Origin: Pseudoips prasinana | Taxonomy: Eukaryota > Arthropoda > Insecta > Lepidoptera > Nolidae | Length of the DNA: 64,000 nt | Assembly (NCBI GenBank): GCA_951640165.1 | Contig: OX621234.1 | Location: forward strand, 29,640,549-29,704,548 | Reading direction: 5' to 3' | Shown: positions 1-10,028 of the stretch, piece after piece | Layout of the letters: every line of letters starts with the position of its first letter | How positions within the stretch are numbered: the first letter of the stretch is position 1 | Program-made: the position numbers and the translations under genes | Notes under the pieces: generated by a model | What the model saw: only the letters and a program-made list of their open reading frames with translations | Told to the model about the DNA's origin: nothing | Databases searched by the model: none

Positions 1-264
1 TATTCTCGAAAGCTCTTATATAGAACACAGAAAACACCTAGCAAGTCGCAGATGCAATTGGGATTTTAAATCCACAATACATTGTGACTACTTCTTTAGT
101 CTAGCGGTGCCGAGATCAACCACACCGCAGATAGTCTCGGGTCCAATCTATCGGGTTTGTTTCCCGTGTCGGCATTTATTTTATCTTCTCGTCTATCGGT
201 TGTCCGATTATGAGTGACAGTTCCTCTGAGATGCCTATGGATTTTTAAAAAAGGTAGCATATGT
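1..264. other. unassigned stretch at window edge
   Basis: I see no gene here. The sequence is moderately AT-rich, and a short open frame on the minus strand has no recognisable domain. It leads directly into the SINE 3' body that starts near 265, so part of it may be a diverged 5' portion of the same element. Confidence 0.4.
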
Positions 265-361
265 AATTTATTAGTTATCTGGTTTCCATAGTACAAGCTC
301 TGCTTAGTTTAGGATCAGATAGCCGTGCGTGAATTTTGTCCCAGGATATCATTATTATTCT
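265..361 (+). mobile_element. SINE family S2, 3' body fragment
   Basis: This matches the conserved 3' body shared by other copies in this window (for example 11460-11556 and 13730-13826). It runs through 'ggtttccatagtacaagctc', a 'tcagatagccgtg' block and ends in 'gtcccaggatat' plus an ATT-rich tail. The tRNA-like head is absent, so it is 5' truncated or too diverged to see. Confidence 0.7.
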
Positions 362-393
362 ATCATCATCAAAATAAATTTATAAATTAACGT

Positions 394-702
394 TTAAAGC
401 GCTTTTTGTGGCGATATTACATCTTGACTCAGAGTAGCTATATAAAAGACATTAGCAAAAAGTGTACCACAATTAAGCCGAATAATGGCTTCTTTCATTT
501 TTGTATCGGTACTTGACAGTGGCGTGAGATTGTAGATCCAGAAAATATGAATGATTAATCGGCCATGACCAGCAAAATTATAATATACGCCGCGCCGTGG
601 CGAACGTAACGTAGACATGCATAGATAGGTATTCACCATTAGAACTTTATTAAAGAAGAAAAACACGTTTATACATAATTGATGAAATTAAGTGTACCTA
701 CC
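394..702. other. no gene seen
   Basis: AT-rich intergenic DNA. Open frames on the minus strand here have no domain or conserved motif. No tRNA-like or terminal-repeat structure was found. Confidence 0.4.
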
Positions 703-861
703 AACTTCATTTGGCAAATCATGTCAGCCAAAGTACGTCCGCTGGACAAAAGTCTCCTCAAAGAATGGTGGGATATGCCATAATCGCCCCGCTTGGCAGA
801 CGGGTTGGCACTCGCAGTTTGATGGTCATAGTTCGCAGAAAAACGCTGCTGTCTCGGCACT
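703..861 (-). mobile_element. RTE-derived non-autonomous repeat fragment
   Basis: On the minus strand this carries the block 'ggcgattatggcatatccc' next to a 'ccaacccgtctgcc'-type segment. The same block is found at 31770-32030, 59243-59420, 40915-41045 and at the 5' end of the RTE copies at 23.6 and 50.9 kb. It looks like an RTE 5' UTR joined to an RTE 3' end, that is, a short retrotransposed derivative. Confidence 0.6.
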
Positions 862-1416
862 AGGCTGAGCCTGTCCTAAGGGGAGCTTCAATAAAATTGT
901 AACACATCATGCATCTTGTTATTATTATAAATTATTGAACAAACGTTTAATGTTATAAGTTATATAATATATAATTGTAAATGGAATTATAATGTCCTCC
1001 TAGCAGAATTTACTTTTTCGGCCACGGAGTCCAGTCTCAATAGAGATTAGCCATCTACGCGGGACATATTATAGTGCACAAGTGTGTGCGCAAACACAGG
1101 AGCAATTTCTATTCCATCACTCTCATGACCCGATGACACGATCGGAAAGAGCTCAGGTACAGGACCGACGGCGTTACGTGCTCTCCGACGCACGGGGGTA
1201 TAATACCGCCAACTCCCAGAATAACTTTTTGGCCCGACCCGAGATAATTGCACACTCTGGCTGAATATACCCATGTTGTAAGTGTCTTGAAATATGTAGG
1301 TAATCCGGCAGAGAATTTCACAGCTCTGCCGCACGTATGGGAAAAGAGGACGCGAAATTATTGGTGAATACCTACTAAGGCAAAGTAAAAGACGGTAAAT
1401 ATTTCTTACTTATTTA
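862..1416. other. intergenic; CG-richer block of unknown family
   Basis: No gene. The segment 1020-1265 is markedly less AT-rich than its surroundings and has short open frames on both strands, which suggests an old retroelement fragment rather than a host gene. I cannot assign it to a family from sequence alone. Confidence 0.35.
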
Positions 1417-1929
1417 TCTTCTACTATATAAAAATAAGTCCGGTTTTCCTTCCTGACGCTAGAATTCCAGAACGCACGAACCGATTTCCACGGTTTTGCA
1501 TTCGTTGGAAAGGTCTCGGGCACCGTGAGGTTTATAGCAAAGAAAATTTATAAAATTTAACGCGGGTAACACCGCGGGGCACAGCTAGTCTTCTACTATA
1601 TAAAAATAAGTCGGGTTTTCCTTCCTGACGCTATAACTCCAGAACGCACGACCCGATTTCCACGGTTTTGCATTCGTTGGACAGGTCTTAGGCTCCGTGA
1701 GGTTTATAGCAAAGAAAATTTATAAAAATTAACGCGGGTAACACCGCGGGGCACAGCTAGTCTACTATATAAAAACAAGTCGGGTTTTCCTTCCTGACGC
1801 TATAACTCCAGAACGCACGAACCGATTTCCACGGTTTTGCATTCGTTGGAAAGGTCTCGGGCTCCGTGAGGTTTATAGCAAAGAAAATTTACAAAATTTA
1901 ACGCGGGTAACACCGCGGGGCACGGCTAG
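1417..1929 (+). mobile_element. head-to-tail tandem array of three short Helitrons
   Basis: Three copies lie end to end without spacer: 1417-1588, 1589-1760 and 1761-1929. The first two begin TCTTCTACTATATAAA; the third begins TCTACTATATAAA. Each ends in a CG-rich hairpin (stem CGCGG/CCGCG) followed a few bases later by CTAG. The base before the array is A and the base after is T, the A^T insertion preference known for Helitrons. Each unit is only about 170 bp and encodes nothing, so it is non-autonomous. The termini match the lepidopteran Helitron type with CTAG ends. Confidence 0.88.
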
Positions 1930-1935
1930 TAGGTA

Positions 1936-2040
1936 AGATAATAATAATATCCTGGGACATTATTTAACAAACTGCCATCTTAACTCAAACTACTTGAGCT
2001 TGTACCTACTATGGAAAACAGATAAGTGATATACCTACTA
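1936..2040 (-). mobile_element. SINE family S2, 3' body fragment
   Basis: Read on the minus strand this has the S2 3' body: a 'ggaaaacagataag' region, the 'tagtac/aagctc' block and the terminal 'cccaggatattatt'. The head is missing. It abuts the Helitron array. Confidence 0.65.
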
Positions 2041-2117
2041 CATATACTACTTTCCTTTTGGAAATACATACTTATATAAATAATTACACCCAAACTCAGG
2101 AAAAACAAACATGTTTA

Positions 2118-3056
2118 CTACTCTGTCAACATGTTTATTAGTGAATTTTCCTTTATGTCTTCTACCGATTGAAAACGGGTACCACGAAGTGGTAATTTCA
2201 GTTTAGGAAAAAGAAAGAAGTCAGCTGGAGCCATATCTGGTGAATATGGTGGTTGCTGGATGGTATTTGTTGAGTGTTTGGTCAAAAATTCGTTCACAAT
2301 GATGACCTTGTGCGAAGGCGCATTATCGTGGTGCAAAATCCAAGAATTTTCTCTCCACAAATCTGGCCTTTTTCGTCGAATTTGCTCTCTTAAACGCCGC
2401 ATAACGCTCAAATAATATTCTTTATTGACCGTTCGACATTCCGATAAGAATTCAGAGTGCACAACACCGCGATAGTCAAAGAAAACAGTCAACATGACTT
2501 TGACTTTTGATCGACTTTGGCGTGGTTTTATCGTTTTCGGTTCAGTTGGAAAGCGCCACTCCGAAGCTTGTTGACTAGTTTGCATGCCAAACTCGTAAAC
2601 CCACGTTTCGTCACCAGTAACAATGCGTTTCATGAATGTTGGGTCGGAATTGACTCGTTCTACCATGTCCTGAGCGACTTTCATGCGATTGAGTTTTTCG
2701 AGAAAATTCGGATATGCAGAACTCGGTAATCGGGTTGTTTTATACCTAAATGATTTGTCAAAATGGCACGAATCGACTCGTGAGATACAGAAAGTTCGGC
2801 GGCTATCTCTCTCAGAGTTGAATGAGGATTTTCAGTCATAATTTCCTTCACTTTTGCGATGTTAACTTCAGTTGCAGACGTTGATGGCCTACCAGAGCGA
2901 GGCAAATCTTCCATCACATCTCGACCGCTTTTGAACGCTTTGAACCACTCATAAGCACGAGTTTTTGATAAATTCGATTTTCAGTGACTCCGAACACGAA
3001 ATTCCATTAGTGATGCAAAATTTAAGACAAACTCTTTGTTCGATATTTTTGTCCAT
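2118..3056 (-). pseudogene. mariner-family transposase, frameshifted and 3' truncated
   Basis: Mariner transposases cut and paste a DNA transposon using a D,D34D catalytic triad. A start codon lies at 3056-3054. The first about 27 codons are in one frame, then the reading moves to another (2917-2681), which holds the helix-turn-helix half with the GRPSTSA segment. It shifts again into 2684-2118, which holds the catalytic half. The triad is intact there: Asp in TGDETW, Asp in HDNAPSH and Asp in PDMAPADFF, the last two 34 residues apart. The frame stops soon after the DIKENSL segment, so roughly the last 40 residues of a normal 340-350 residue protein are missing. I found no convincing terminal repeats. 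It is a dead fossil from a lineage different from the mariner at 21890. Confidence 0.9.
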
Positions 3057-3249
3057 TATGAAATTCGCAATACACACTATATATGATATTACTAAAACCA
3101 GCACTGTATTTAATATAAATAACAGATGCAGCTCAAACTCCGCGCTAAAATGGAGAACAGTTGTGCCAATCTAACAACAACAAACAAAAACAAAAATTTT
3201 AATTTGGAACCATAAACAAATCATCCATTCCTGATACTTTTTTGACTGA

Positions 3250-3340
3250 ATGTATGCACACAAATATCTGTCCTGGGAATCGAACCCACGACCTCCAGCG
3301 TGATTAGCAAGCATTTGCCAACCACACCAACAGGCCCGTC
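3250..3340 (-). mobile_element. SINE family S2, tRNA-like head
   Basis: On the minus strand this is the tRNA-like head of family S2, starting near 'gacgggcctgttgg' and including a box B-like 'gggttcgattccc' and the 'aggacagatatttgtgtgc' junction. Only the head remains. Confidence 0.7.
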
Positions 3341-3572
3341 CAGATGGTAATCGGACAATTAGTAGCAATACACAGATTTCGAAGATGCTTCATGATCACA
3401 ACCCTCATTTCAAACTCCTGGTCGGGGTCCCAACCAAGAGTTGGAAATAATCCATATAAGTAAAATATTCCTAAATATTTTACTATTATAAATTCATTAA
3501 TAATTATCAATTTTTACAAGATTTTCTATTAATCTTTAATAAAGTCATTAATTTGTTTACACTTAGAACACT

Positions 3573-3617
3573 TACTTAAGACTTCGATCAATAATAGTAC
3601 TATTACTGATCGAAGAT
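3573..3617. repeat. imperfect hairpin
   Basis: The arms 'cttcgatcaataatag' and 'ctattactgatcgaag' are complementary at 15 of 16 positions around a three-base centre. There is no coding context. It could be a micro-palindrome left by a transposon or a chance structure. Confidence 0.5.
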
Positions 3618-3891
3618 ATAAGCAACATTCTTAATCACAGATTGGTCATGTAAATTTTACAGGCGCTAGATCTCTGAGGATTATTACCAATTTTTAAATA
3701 ATGTTTTATATGGCCCCTCTATACATGGATGGACACTTGTCAATGGGCACCTTTCCAGCATGGATCATACCATAACTAACCTGCAGTTTTCTCTACACAT
3801 ACCTACTATAAGAAATAAAAAACAGTAGATACAAAATAAATTTCATTACGTCCCTTTTTGAGACGTAATTTAATTGATGGATAATACACAT

Positions 3892-4085
3892 ATAAGTGGC
3901 AGTGGGCGGGGCACATAGCTCGTAGAACTGACGGCCGCTGGGGCAAGGTTCCCGAGAGGCAACCACCAATGGGAAGACGCAGCATGGGCAGGCCACCTAC
4001 AAGATGGGTCGACGATCATGCAGGGGTCGCGGTAAGCCTATAAATCCAGATCGATTTCCTTTAGATTAATATGGTGATGATGAAT
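3892..4085 (+). pseudogene. RTE-type LINE, C-terminal fragment
   Basis: Translated forward, it contains WQWAGHIARRTDGRWG followed by a GRP-type segment and RWVDD. This is the conserved C-terminal end of RTE-clade reverse transcriptase polyproteins, and the same WQWAGHIARR segment occurs in the RTE copies at 25.3 and 49.4 kb. It ends in a GATGATGA-type simple tail, as RTE 3' ends do. Everything upstream is missing. Confidence 0.75.
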
Positions 4086-5081
4086 ATACACATTGTATAT
4101 AATATAACAACGGATATATGAATAGAAAAGTTAACAAGAAATGTGCAGAATTGCAAATTAAGTTTGAATTTTGCTGATAACTTTCAAATAATGCTGTATT
4201 TAAATCTCACCTTATGAGTTCAGCCCTATCTCAAGTAGGTTAATCGCAAAATAACAAAGAATATGAGTAGGTATGTACAAGCAAACCTCATTTAAATTAG
4301 GAAGTGCCCATATACTCATTTATTATATTTTTTTACTTTATTAGAGACAACTGGATCTTCTTAAAAAGTGCATGTGTCGCAGGTTCGCACCCGTGATTTT
4401 ATATTTTGTTATACCGCAGGATGGTAAGCATAAAAACCACGAAAAGAAGATAGAAACAATTTATTCAGATATTCAAATGTACTACCACTGGTTTTTAACG
4501 CTGACACATTTGTTCTGTTGTTCCGTCAGTCGTATTGAGTTTCAGTGTCGATTTTTGGTTGCCCGGACACGAATGGTACAAAAAATAATAATAAACAAAG
4601 AAAGTTACAAAACAAAACAAAACGTCAAATTGGGTCCCAGCTATTACGTTGTGTTAATTGATTAACTTATCGTACGTTGATAACAAAAGTGGCATTATAC
4701 CGAAGATGGCAATAGCGAGTTAAAACGAAATCTAGATTTCCCGACGGCGCGGCGCTTTTATTTCAAAGACTGACATTAACATATAGTTTCAATACCTTTC
4801 CCTAGATGCGGTAAGTGTCAGTTTTTAATTTTGGGTATAATGACTAAGTCATAATTGATATGGTGAAACTACAGCACTAATATAGTAGACTATGATAAAG
4901 CAGTTGAAGACAAGCATTCGGAGTGAATAAAAAAGTTGCATTTCATGTTTAGTGTTATTTTAAACATAATTCAAGCTATAAGTAATAACTGCATAAATTG
5001 TATTTTAATATCGAGTCGCATATTCCATCAATTGTATGCTAAAATATTATAAAAAAAACTTGTGTGTACTTATGTACACGC
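4086..5081. other. no gene seen
   Basis: AT-rich DNA without a recognisable gene or element. A 97-codon open frame at 4372-4665 has no domain and biased AT composition, so I do not call it. Confidence 0.4.
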
Positions 5082-5400
5082 GTTAGAAGTTATACTTCTT
5101 AATATACAACTTGAACATAGTTATCAATTTTCATACCACCTAGAACTAACGTTATGCTGTTATTTTTACGATGCGCGCGCATCGTGCGCGCGCATATAAA
5201 TTCACTCTCATACATTTTCATACCACCTAGAACTAACTTCATGCTGTTATTTTTACGATGAATCATCGTAAAAATTCACTCTCATACTACCTAGAACTAA
5301 CTTCATGCTGTTAAATTTTTTGGTGTCGGTGTGCGCGCGCATCGTAAAAATTCACTCTCATCATTTTTCTCCATCGCGCCAAAAGAAGTATAACTTCAAT
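5082..5400. mobile_element. MITE with internally duplicated body
   Basis: Inverted ends 'gaagttatacttctt' (near 5088) and 'aagaagtataacttc' (near 5384) bound the element. Inside, a unit with 'taccacctagaactaac', 'atgctgtta' and 'gtaaaaattcactctcat' is repeated three times, separated by alternating CG runs (cgatgcgcgcgcatcg). No protein is encoded. The target duplication is unclear. Confidence 0.65.
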
Positions 5401-5601
5401 AAATTTAAAAAAATACCTATATATTCATTAAATAAAAACATAAATGATGTAATAGCCACTATGCAGAACTTTTAAAACTAAGTTTTCTATATATCTCCAT
5501 AATTCTGCGGCATGTTTTCATGCACATAATTTAAATAAGCGATTCAAAGATTGCAATTAATTTCACTCACCAGAGGTGAAATAATTGCAGTCTTTTATTT
5601 A

Positions 5602-5838
5602 AGTTAGTTGGTAGTGATCCTGCCTACGAAGCTGGTGGTCCTGGGTTCGAATCCCGGTAAGTGCAAATATTTGTGTGATGAGCACGAATATTTGTTTCTG
5701 AGTCATGGATGTTTTCTATGTATATAAGTATTTATCTATCTATATAAGAATGTATATCGTCGCCTGGTACCCATAGTACAAGCTTTGCTTAGTTTGGGGC
5801 TAGGATGATCTGTGTGACATTGTCCCCAGATATTATTA
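5602..5838 (+). mobile_element. SINE family S1 (tRNA-derived), 5' truncated
   Basis: It carries the lower half of a tRNA-like head with box B-like 'gggttcgaatcccgg', then the 'gtgcaaatatttgtgtgatg' body, a 'ggtacccatagtacaagc' segment and an ATTATT tail. It is nearly identical to copies at 14814-15069 and 18958-19205. The first about 20 bases of the head are missing or replaced. Confidence 0.85.
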
Positions 5839-6233
5839 TTATTTGTTAAAATCCTTACAAAAATGCTACGCCAAAAAGTGTGATTGCCCATTCAAGGTTT
5901 TTGACGTTGCATTTTAGTAATACACTGACAAACTTAATACTCCAATTTTGTTTTCAAGGTGTGCTATATTTCATATCTGTTGTTGATCATCTTTTGCTGC
6001 ACTGATGCCGTTCGTTGCGAGAATTTCCATTGGATTTATTTCTGTTTCGAATTAATTGATTGGAAATTCTCTCGGCTAACTGGCTAGAAAATTTGTGCAG
6101 TTATTTCAGTGAAACACCAATAATTATTTTCCTTGTTTATGTGTATATACTTTTGTGATTTCATAATACTCGTCTGTGTTTTCTTTTATTTATTTTTCGT
6201 ATTACCTTTTGTATTTGTATAACGTTGTACAAA
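5839..6233. other. no gene seen
   Basis: Intergenic DNA between a SINE and a Helitron cluster. Two short blocks 'gagaatttccattgga' and 'tggaaattctctcgg' (6019-6074) form an inverted pair. No coding sequence is apparent. Confidence 0.4.
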
Positions 6234-6557
6234 TCACACTAATATTATCTATATATAGGCGAATAGTTTGTGGATGTGTGAGTGAGTATGTTGTTACTTA
6301 TTCAAGTCTAACCAGCTGGAGCGATTTTAATAAAATTTGGTATGGAGTTATCACCCTGGATAAAAACATAGGCTATAATTTTTAACGCGGGCAAATTCGC
6401 GGGTCACCGCTAGTATTATAGAGCTGAAAGTTTGTGAATGTGTATGTTTGTTACTTCTTCACATCTAAACGGCTGGAGCAATTTTTGTGACACCACGGAT
6501 TAACACAGGCTATAATTTATGAAGTTAAACGCGGGAAAAAACGCGGGGCATAGCTAG
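6234..6557 (+). mobile_element. two tandem short Helitrons
   Basis: The first copy (6234-6413) starts TCACACTAATATTAT after an A and ends in a CG-rich hairpin and CTAG. The second (6414-6557) follows directly, lacks the TC start, and also ends 'acgcggggcatagctag'. Both share the internal 'ctggagc...aggctataattt' body seen at 39939-40130. They are non-autonomous. Confidence 0.75.
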
Positions 6558-6587
6558 TATATTATAAATGCCAAAGTTTGTGAGTAT

Positions 6588-6907
6588 CGGGCGACAAACG
6601 AGCAAGTGGGTCACCTGATGGTAAGTGATCACCGCCGCCCATGGACACTCGGGACACCAGAGGAGTCGCGGGTGCGTTGCCGGCCTTTAAAAGTCAAGTC
6701 AAACAAGTGTTGCTGACCCTTTCCCCCTCCCCAATGAGTTCTGGCGACCTTACTCACACTCGGAAACACAACATTAAAATTATTAATGTTATTATTAAGG
6801 AACGCCTTCTGTAAGGTGGAGGTACTTCCCCAGTCGGGCTGTTCTTTGAGCGAATGAATGCTATGCCCTACCTCTCTTAAATGGTGGTACTAATGTATGA
6901 ATGTTTA
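6588..6907 (-). mobile_element. Bm1/Metulj-like SINE inside a Helitron
   Basis: Flanking direct repeats AGTTTGTGAGTAT (6575-6587 and 6908-6920) are a perfect 13-bp target duplication. The host sequence is Helitron 5' DNA. The insert contains 'acctgatggtaagtgatcac' and 'ccgccgcccatgg', matching the copy at 9642-10028, which has an A-rich tail that sets the sense strand as minus here. It is not tRNA-headed; the resemblance to the Bm1/Metulj group is from memory. Confidence 0.75.
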
Positions 6908-6947
6908 AGTTTGTGAGTATGGATGTATAGATACATACTCACAAACT
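6908..6947. repeat. inverted repeat of Helitron 5' sequence
   Basis: 'agtttgtgagtatg' is followed a few bases later by its exact complement 'catactcacaaact'. A further inverted copy of the same Helitron 5' segment follows at about 6970-6992. It looks like inverted duplication of a Helitron start. Confidence 0.65.
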
Positions 6948-6997
6948 GATGGAGATGTGTGGATATAGCTATACATTCATACTCACAAACTTCAGCA

Positions 6998-7185
6998 TTC
7001 TACTAATATTATGCGAAAATTTGTGAGTATGAATGTATAGACGCATGGATGTTTGTTACTCTTCACAAAAACTACCGAACAGATTTTGATGAAACTTTGT
7101 AGTAATATAGCTTATATATCCGAATAATACACAGGCTATCGTTTACAAAGTTTAACGCGGGTGAAACCGAGGGGAACATCTATAG
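6998..7185 (+). mobile_element. short Helitron with mutated 3' end
   Basis: It starts in the TCTACTAATATTATG type and runs through the 'gaacagattttgatgaaact' and 'aacgcgggtgaaaccg' blocks. The end reads CTATAG rather than CTAG, and the hairpin is damaged. Confidence 0.65.
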
Positions 7186-7492
7186 TAAATAATTGATTAA
7201 TGTTGATTGTGATTCTTCTAAATAGATGAATTGTGGCTTTTACCATGGAATTAAACCTTGATATTGTACTGAAAAAATTGATATTATAGCCTTGGGCTCA
7301 TAAATATAAAAATGTCTCCAATTCCGTGATATCAATTCGTTGTAAGCTGCATTTCTTCCTGTTTTCTTGGACAAAATAACGATTAGGGATTTCATCTCCG
7401 TGTAAATGTAATTTTGGACGAGAGGTCACTCGACCACATACTCTTTGATGGACTTGCTGATATATTGGCAAAAGATGGCAAATTCTACTAAT

Positions 7493-7605
7493 ATAATAAA
7501 AGCCAAAGTTTGTGAGTATTGATGTATGAGTGTTTGTTACCCTTTCATGCAAAAGCTATTGTGCGGATTTTGATTAAACTTTGTAGTAGTAATATAATCA
7601 ACAAG
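7493..7605 (+). mobile_element. Helitron 5' fragment
   Basis: It shares 'ttctactaatataataaa', 'gccaaagtttgtgagtat' and the 'gattttgattaaactttgta' block with the Helitrons above, then diverges. No hairpin or CTAG end follows. Confidence 0.6.
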
Positions 7606-7840
7606 GGCTTTATGGGTTAACATTGTTTCTCCACTTCTGAAAAATATGAACGAAGGGTTATTTGATTTGGAAAAGGAATGAAGTTGCTTTTTTGGTAAGA
7701 TTCAAGAGGCACTTACCAAAATTGCTTAATTTTATACAATAAAGCGGTTTAATTTTTTGGAAATATCTGAAATGATTGCAAATTTGCCACTGAAAATTTA
7801 AATAAAAATATTGTTTAGTTATTATATAAATAAAGATTAT
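7606..7840. other. no gene seen
   Basis: AT-rich sequence with no recognisable element or gene. Confidence 0.4.
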
Positions 7841-8306
7841 GACGGGCCTGTTGGCGTGATTGGCAAATGCTTGCTTTTCACGCCGGAGGTCGTGAGTTCG
7901 ATTCCCACCCAGGACAGATATTTGTGTGCCTGAACATGTTTGTTAGTCCTGCGGTGTAATTATCTATATAAGTATGTATTTAAATGAAAAAATACTTTTT
8001 ATTAATATTTTTTTAATATAAATCAACTCCCGCATCAGGGAATGTAATCCATGTGTCGCGGGGTACTTTACAAACATATAATAGACGGATACAAATAACA
8101 TCCAGTCTCAGAACAACCTTTTTTGAGTCACATAAATAGTTGTCCGGCGCGGGACTCAAACCCGCGACACGTAGTGGTGAGGCGACTGTCTTAGCCGCTA
8201 AGCCACACGTGCAGTATATGTAGTAGTAGTAGTATATCTTATGTAGTATATCAGTTACCTGGGATCAGATAACCATGTGTAAATAATGTCCGAGGATATT
8301 ATTATC
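7841..8306 (+). mobile_element. SINE family S2 interrupted by SINE S3
   Basis: The first half (7841-7996) contains the tRNA-like head ('gggcctgttggcgtgattgg', box B 'gagttcgattccc') and upper body. The 3' body resumes at about 8216 and ends 'gtccgaggatattatt'. The 220 bp between them is an S3 SINE in the opposite orientation. The nesting shows S3 inserted after S2. Confidence 0.8.
7997..8215 (-). mobile_element. SINE family S3 nested in S2
   Basis: On the minus strand it starts 'gcacgtgtggcttagcggc' (box A-like) with box B 'gggtttgagtcccgcgcc', then 'aactatttatgtgact' and the 'tctattatatgtttgtaaag' body. Other copies lie at 16484-16677, 20380-20580, 25748-25914 and 63880-64000. Insert boundaries are approximate to a few bases. 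Confidence 0.8.
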
Positions 8307-8387
8307 TCACATGTTTATTACCAATATTATTTACATGATATCATACAAGGGTATTTTAACACAAATACAACTTATACAATATTTGGG

Positions 8388-8960
8388 CTACATGGAGCGG
8401 AATTTCCGCACAATCCTGGCATTCGCCAGCAGAACCGCCTTCTGCATGTAACTCTCCAGCCAGATATCAAGCCCTAAACTTGCAAGGTTGATTTTCAGAG
8501 ATTTAGGAATAACTCCATTTGTGGATATAACAATAGGTATGATCGCAGGTCTTTCGGTTCTCCAAATTTGCGCATATTCAAAACTCAGATCAAGGTATTT
8601 TGAAATTTTTTCTTTTTCTGCGTTAGATATGTTTTCATCATACGGTATTGTTGTATCCACAAAAGATGTCTTTTTCGTTTGTTTGTCAATGACGACAATA
8701 TCGGGTCGATTGGCACCTACCATTCGGTCAGTCAGCACGGGATGATCCCAGTATATTTTAAACCTGTCATTGTCCAAGACCGCTTCAGGATTATATTTAA
8801 AGTATGGAACCCTTGGGCCTGGCAGAAGTTGGCGATCTAAAGCAAGTTGCTGATGGATGATTTTAGCAACAGAATTGTGGCGGTACAAGTATTCAGTGGC
8901 TGCAAGAGAAGAACATCCAGATGTTATGTGTCGCAGAGTTTCCCCTGCGACACCACAGGT
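8388..8960 (-). pseudogene. LINE C-terminal fragment with knuckle and RPD motif
   Basis: A 166-codon frame (8888-8388) follows an in-frame upstream segment with C..(E/G)..H-x4-C (CGVAGETLRHITSGC), like the CCHC knuckle of some non-LTR retrotransposons. Downstream come RHNSVAKIIHQQLAL, the motif RPDIVVIDKQTKKTSFVD, and a VIPKSL segment. The RPD..D pattern after a knuckle resembles the restriction-like endonuclease end of R2/NeSL-type LINEs; I state this by analogy. The reverse transcriptase part is absent, so this is a 5'-truncated copy with the terminal 180 or so codons still open. Confidence 0.65.
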
Positions 8961-9239
8961 ATTATTATTATTTTGATTGAGAAGTGGCTCCTTAATATTA
9001 TTTCCTTTTTATTAAAGGTAAGGTGAGGCTTAGTACAAAAAATCTTTTGTAAGTAAATCCGTTACGTTAGTAAATGTATTAAATTATAATTTTTAAGGAA
9101 CGATTCTTTTTTCAAAATACATAATTGGATTGAAAAATTATGTTATCATAACAAATTAAAATTATCTCATAAACAACTCAGTTGCTTATAATAAAAATTC
9201 TTCTGTCACAAATAAGATTTAATAATATTATTATTTTTT
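8961..9239. other. no gene seen
   Basis: AT-rich intergenic DNA with no recognised element. Confidence 0.4.
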
Positions 9240-9660
9240 TTATTATCAATCAATATAAAGGTTAAAAATTACTAAATCAATCGTGAAATCGGCTTCGACC
9301 TTGAAAATAGATTCCGGCCCATTTTAGACGTCTCATATGCTCATGGAAGCCTATTTAACGATTGATTAAGTCATTTTTAACCTTTATTTATTTGAACGTC
9401 GATCACTATCCCGATGTTCGGCGACTTAGCCGGTAGCCTCCCCCTCCCTCCCGCTTTCCTTTTGCTATAAATATCCCAAATATTTTTCCAACCTCGTTGT
9501 AAGTTCCCTTTGGGAAGGTTTTGCAGATCATATACATAGAAACATTGATGTTCGGCGACTTAGCCGGCAGCCTCCCCCTCGCTCCCGGTTTCCTTTTGCT
9601 ACTGATCATATATGTACATAGAAACATTGATGTTCGGTGACTTAGCCGGTAGCCCCGTGG
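9240..9660. mobile_element. MITE (related to 51356-51592) with triplicated end
   Basis: The body 'gattccggcccattt' through 'tatgctcatggaagcc' and 'aacctttatttatttgaacg' matches the complete MITE at 51356-51592. The right terminal motif 'gatgttcggcgacttagccgg' then appears three times, at about 9412, 9548 and 9628. The second and third are joined by shared flank 'tacatagaaacatt'. The left terminus is missing. Confidence 0.7.
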
Positions 9661-10028
9661 ATTTTATTATAGGTTGCAACCTGCAATTTTGTTAAAGTCT
9701 TAGTTTTATAGATTTGAAAAGGTGCAGGGCACAGCGTTCTTACGCTCGAAGAGCAGCCCGACTGGGGAAGTACCTCCACCTTACAGAAGAGATTCCTTAA
9801 TAATAAGATTAATAATTTAATGTTGTGTTTCCGAGTGTGAGTAAGGTCGCCAGAGCTCATCGGGGTGGGGGGAAGGGTCAGCAACACTTGTTTGCTGGCT
9901 CTTAAAGGCCGGCAACGAACCCGCAACTCCTCTGGTGTTACGAGCGTCCATGGGCGGCGGTGATCACTTACCATCAGGTGACCCACTTGCTAGTTTGTCG
10001 CCCTCTGAAATAAAAAAAATAAAAAAAT
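9642..10028 (+). mobile_element. Bm1/Metulj-like SINE
   Basis: It contains 'cccatgggcggcggtgatca', 'cttaccatcaggtgaccc' and ends 'gtcgccctctgaaat' followed by an A-rich tail (about 10008-10028), which defines the plus strand as sense. The copy at 6588-6907 is the reverse orientation. The open frames that cross it on both strands are incidental. Confidence 0.75.
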
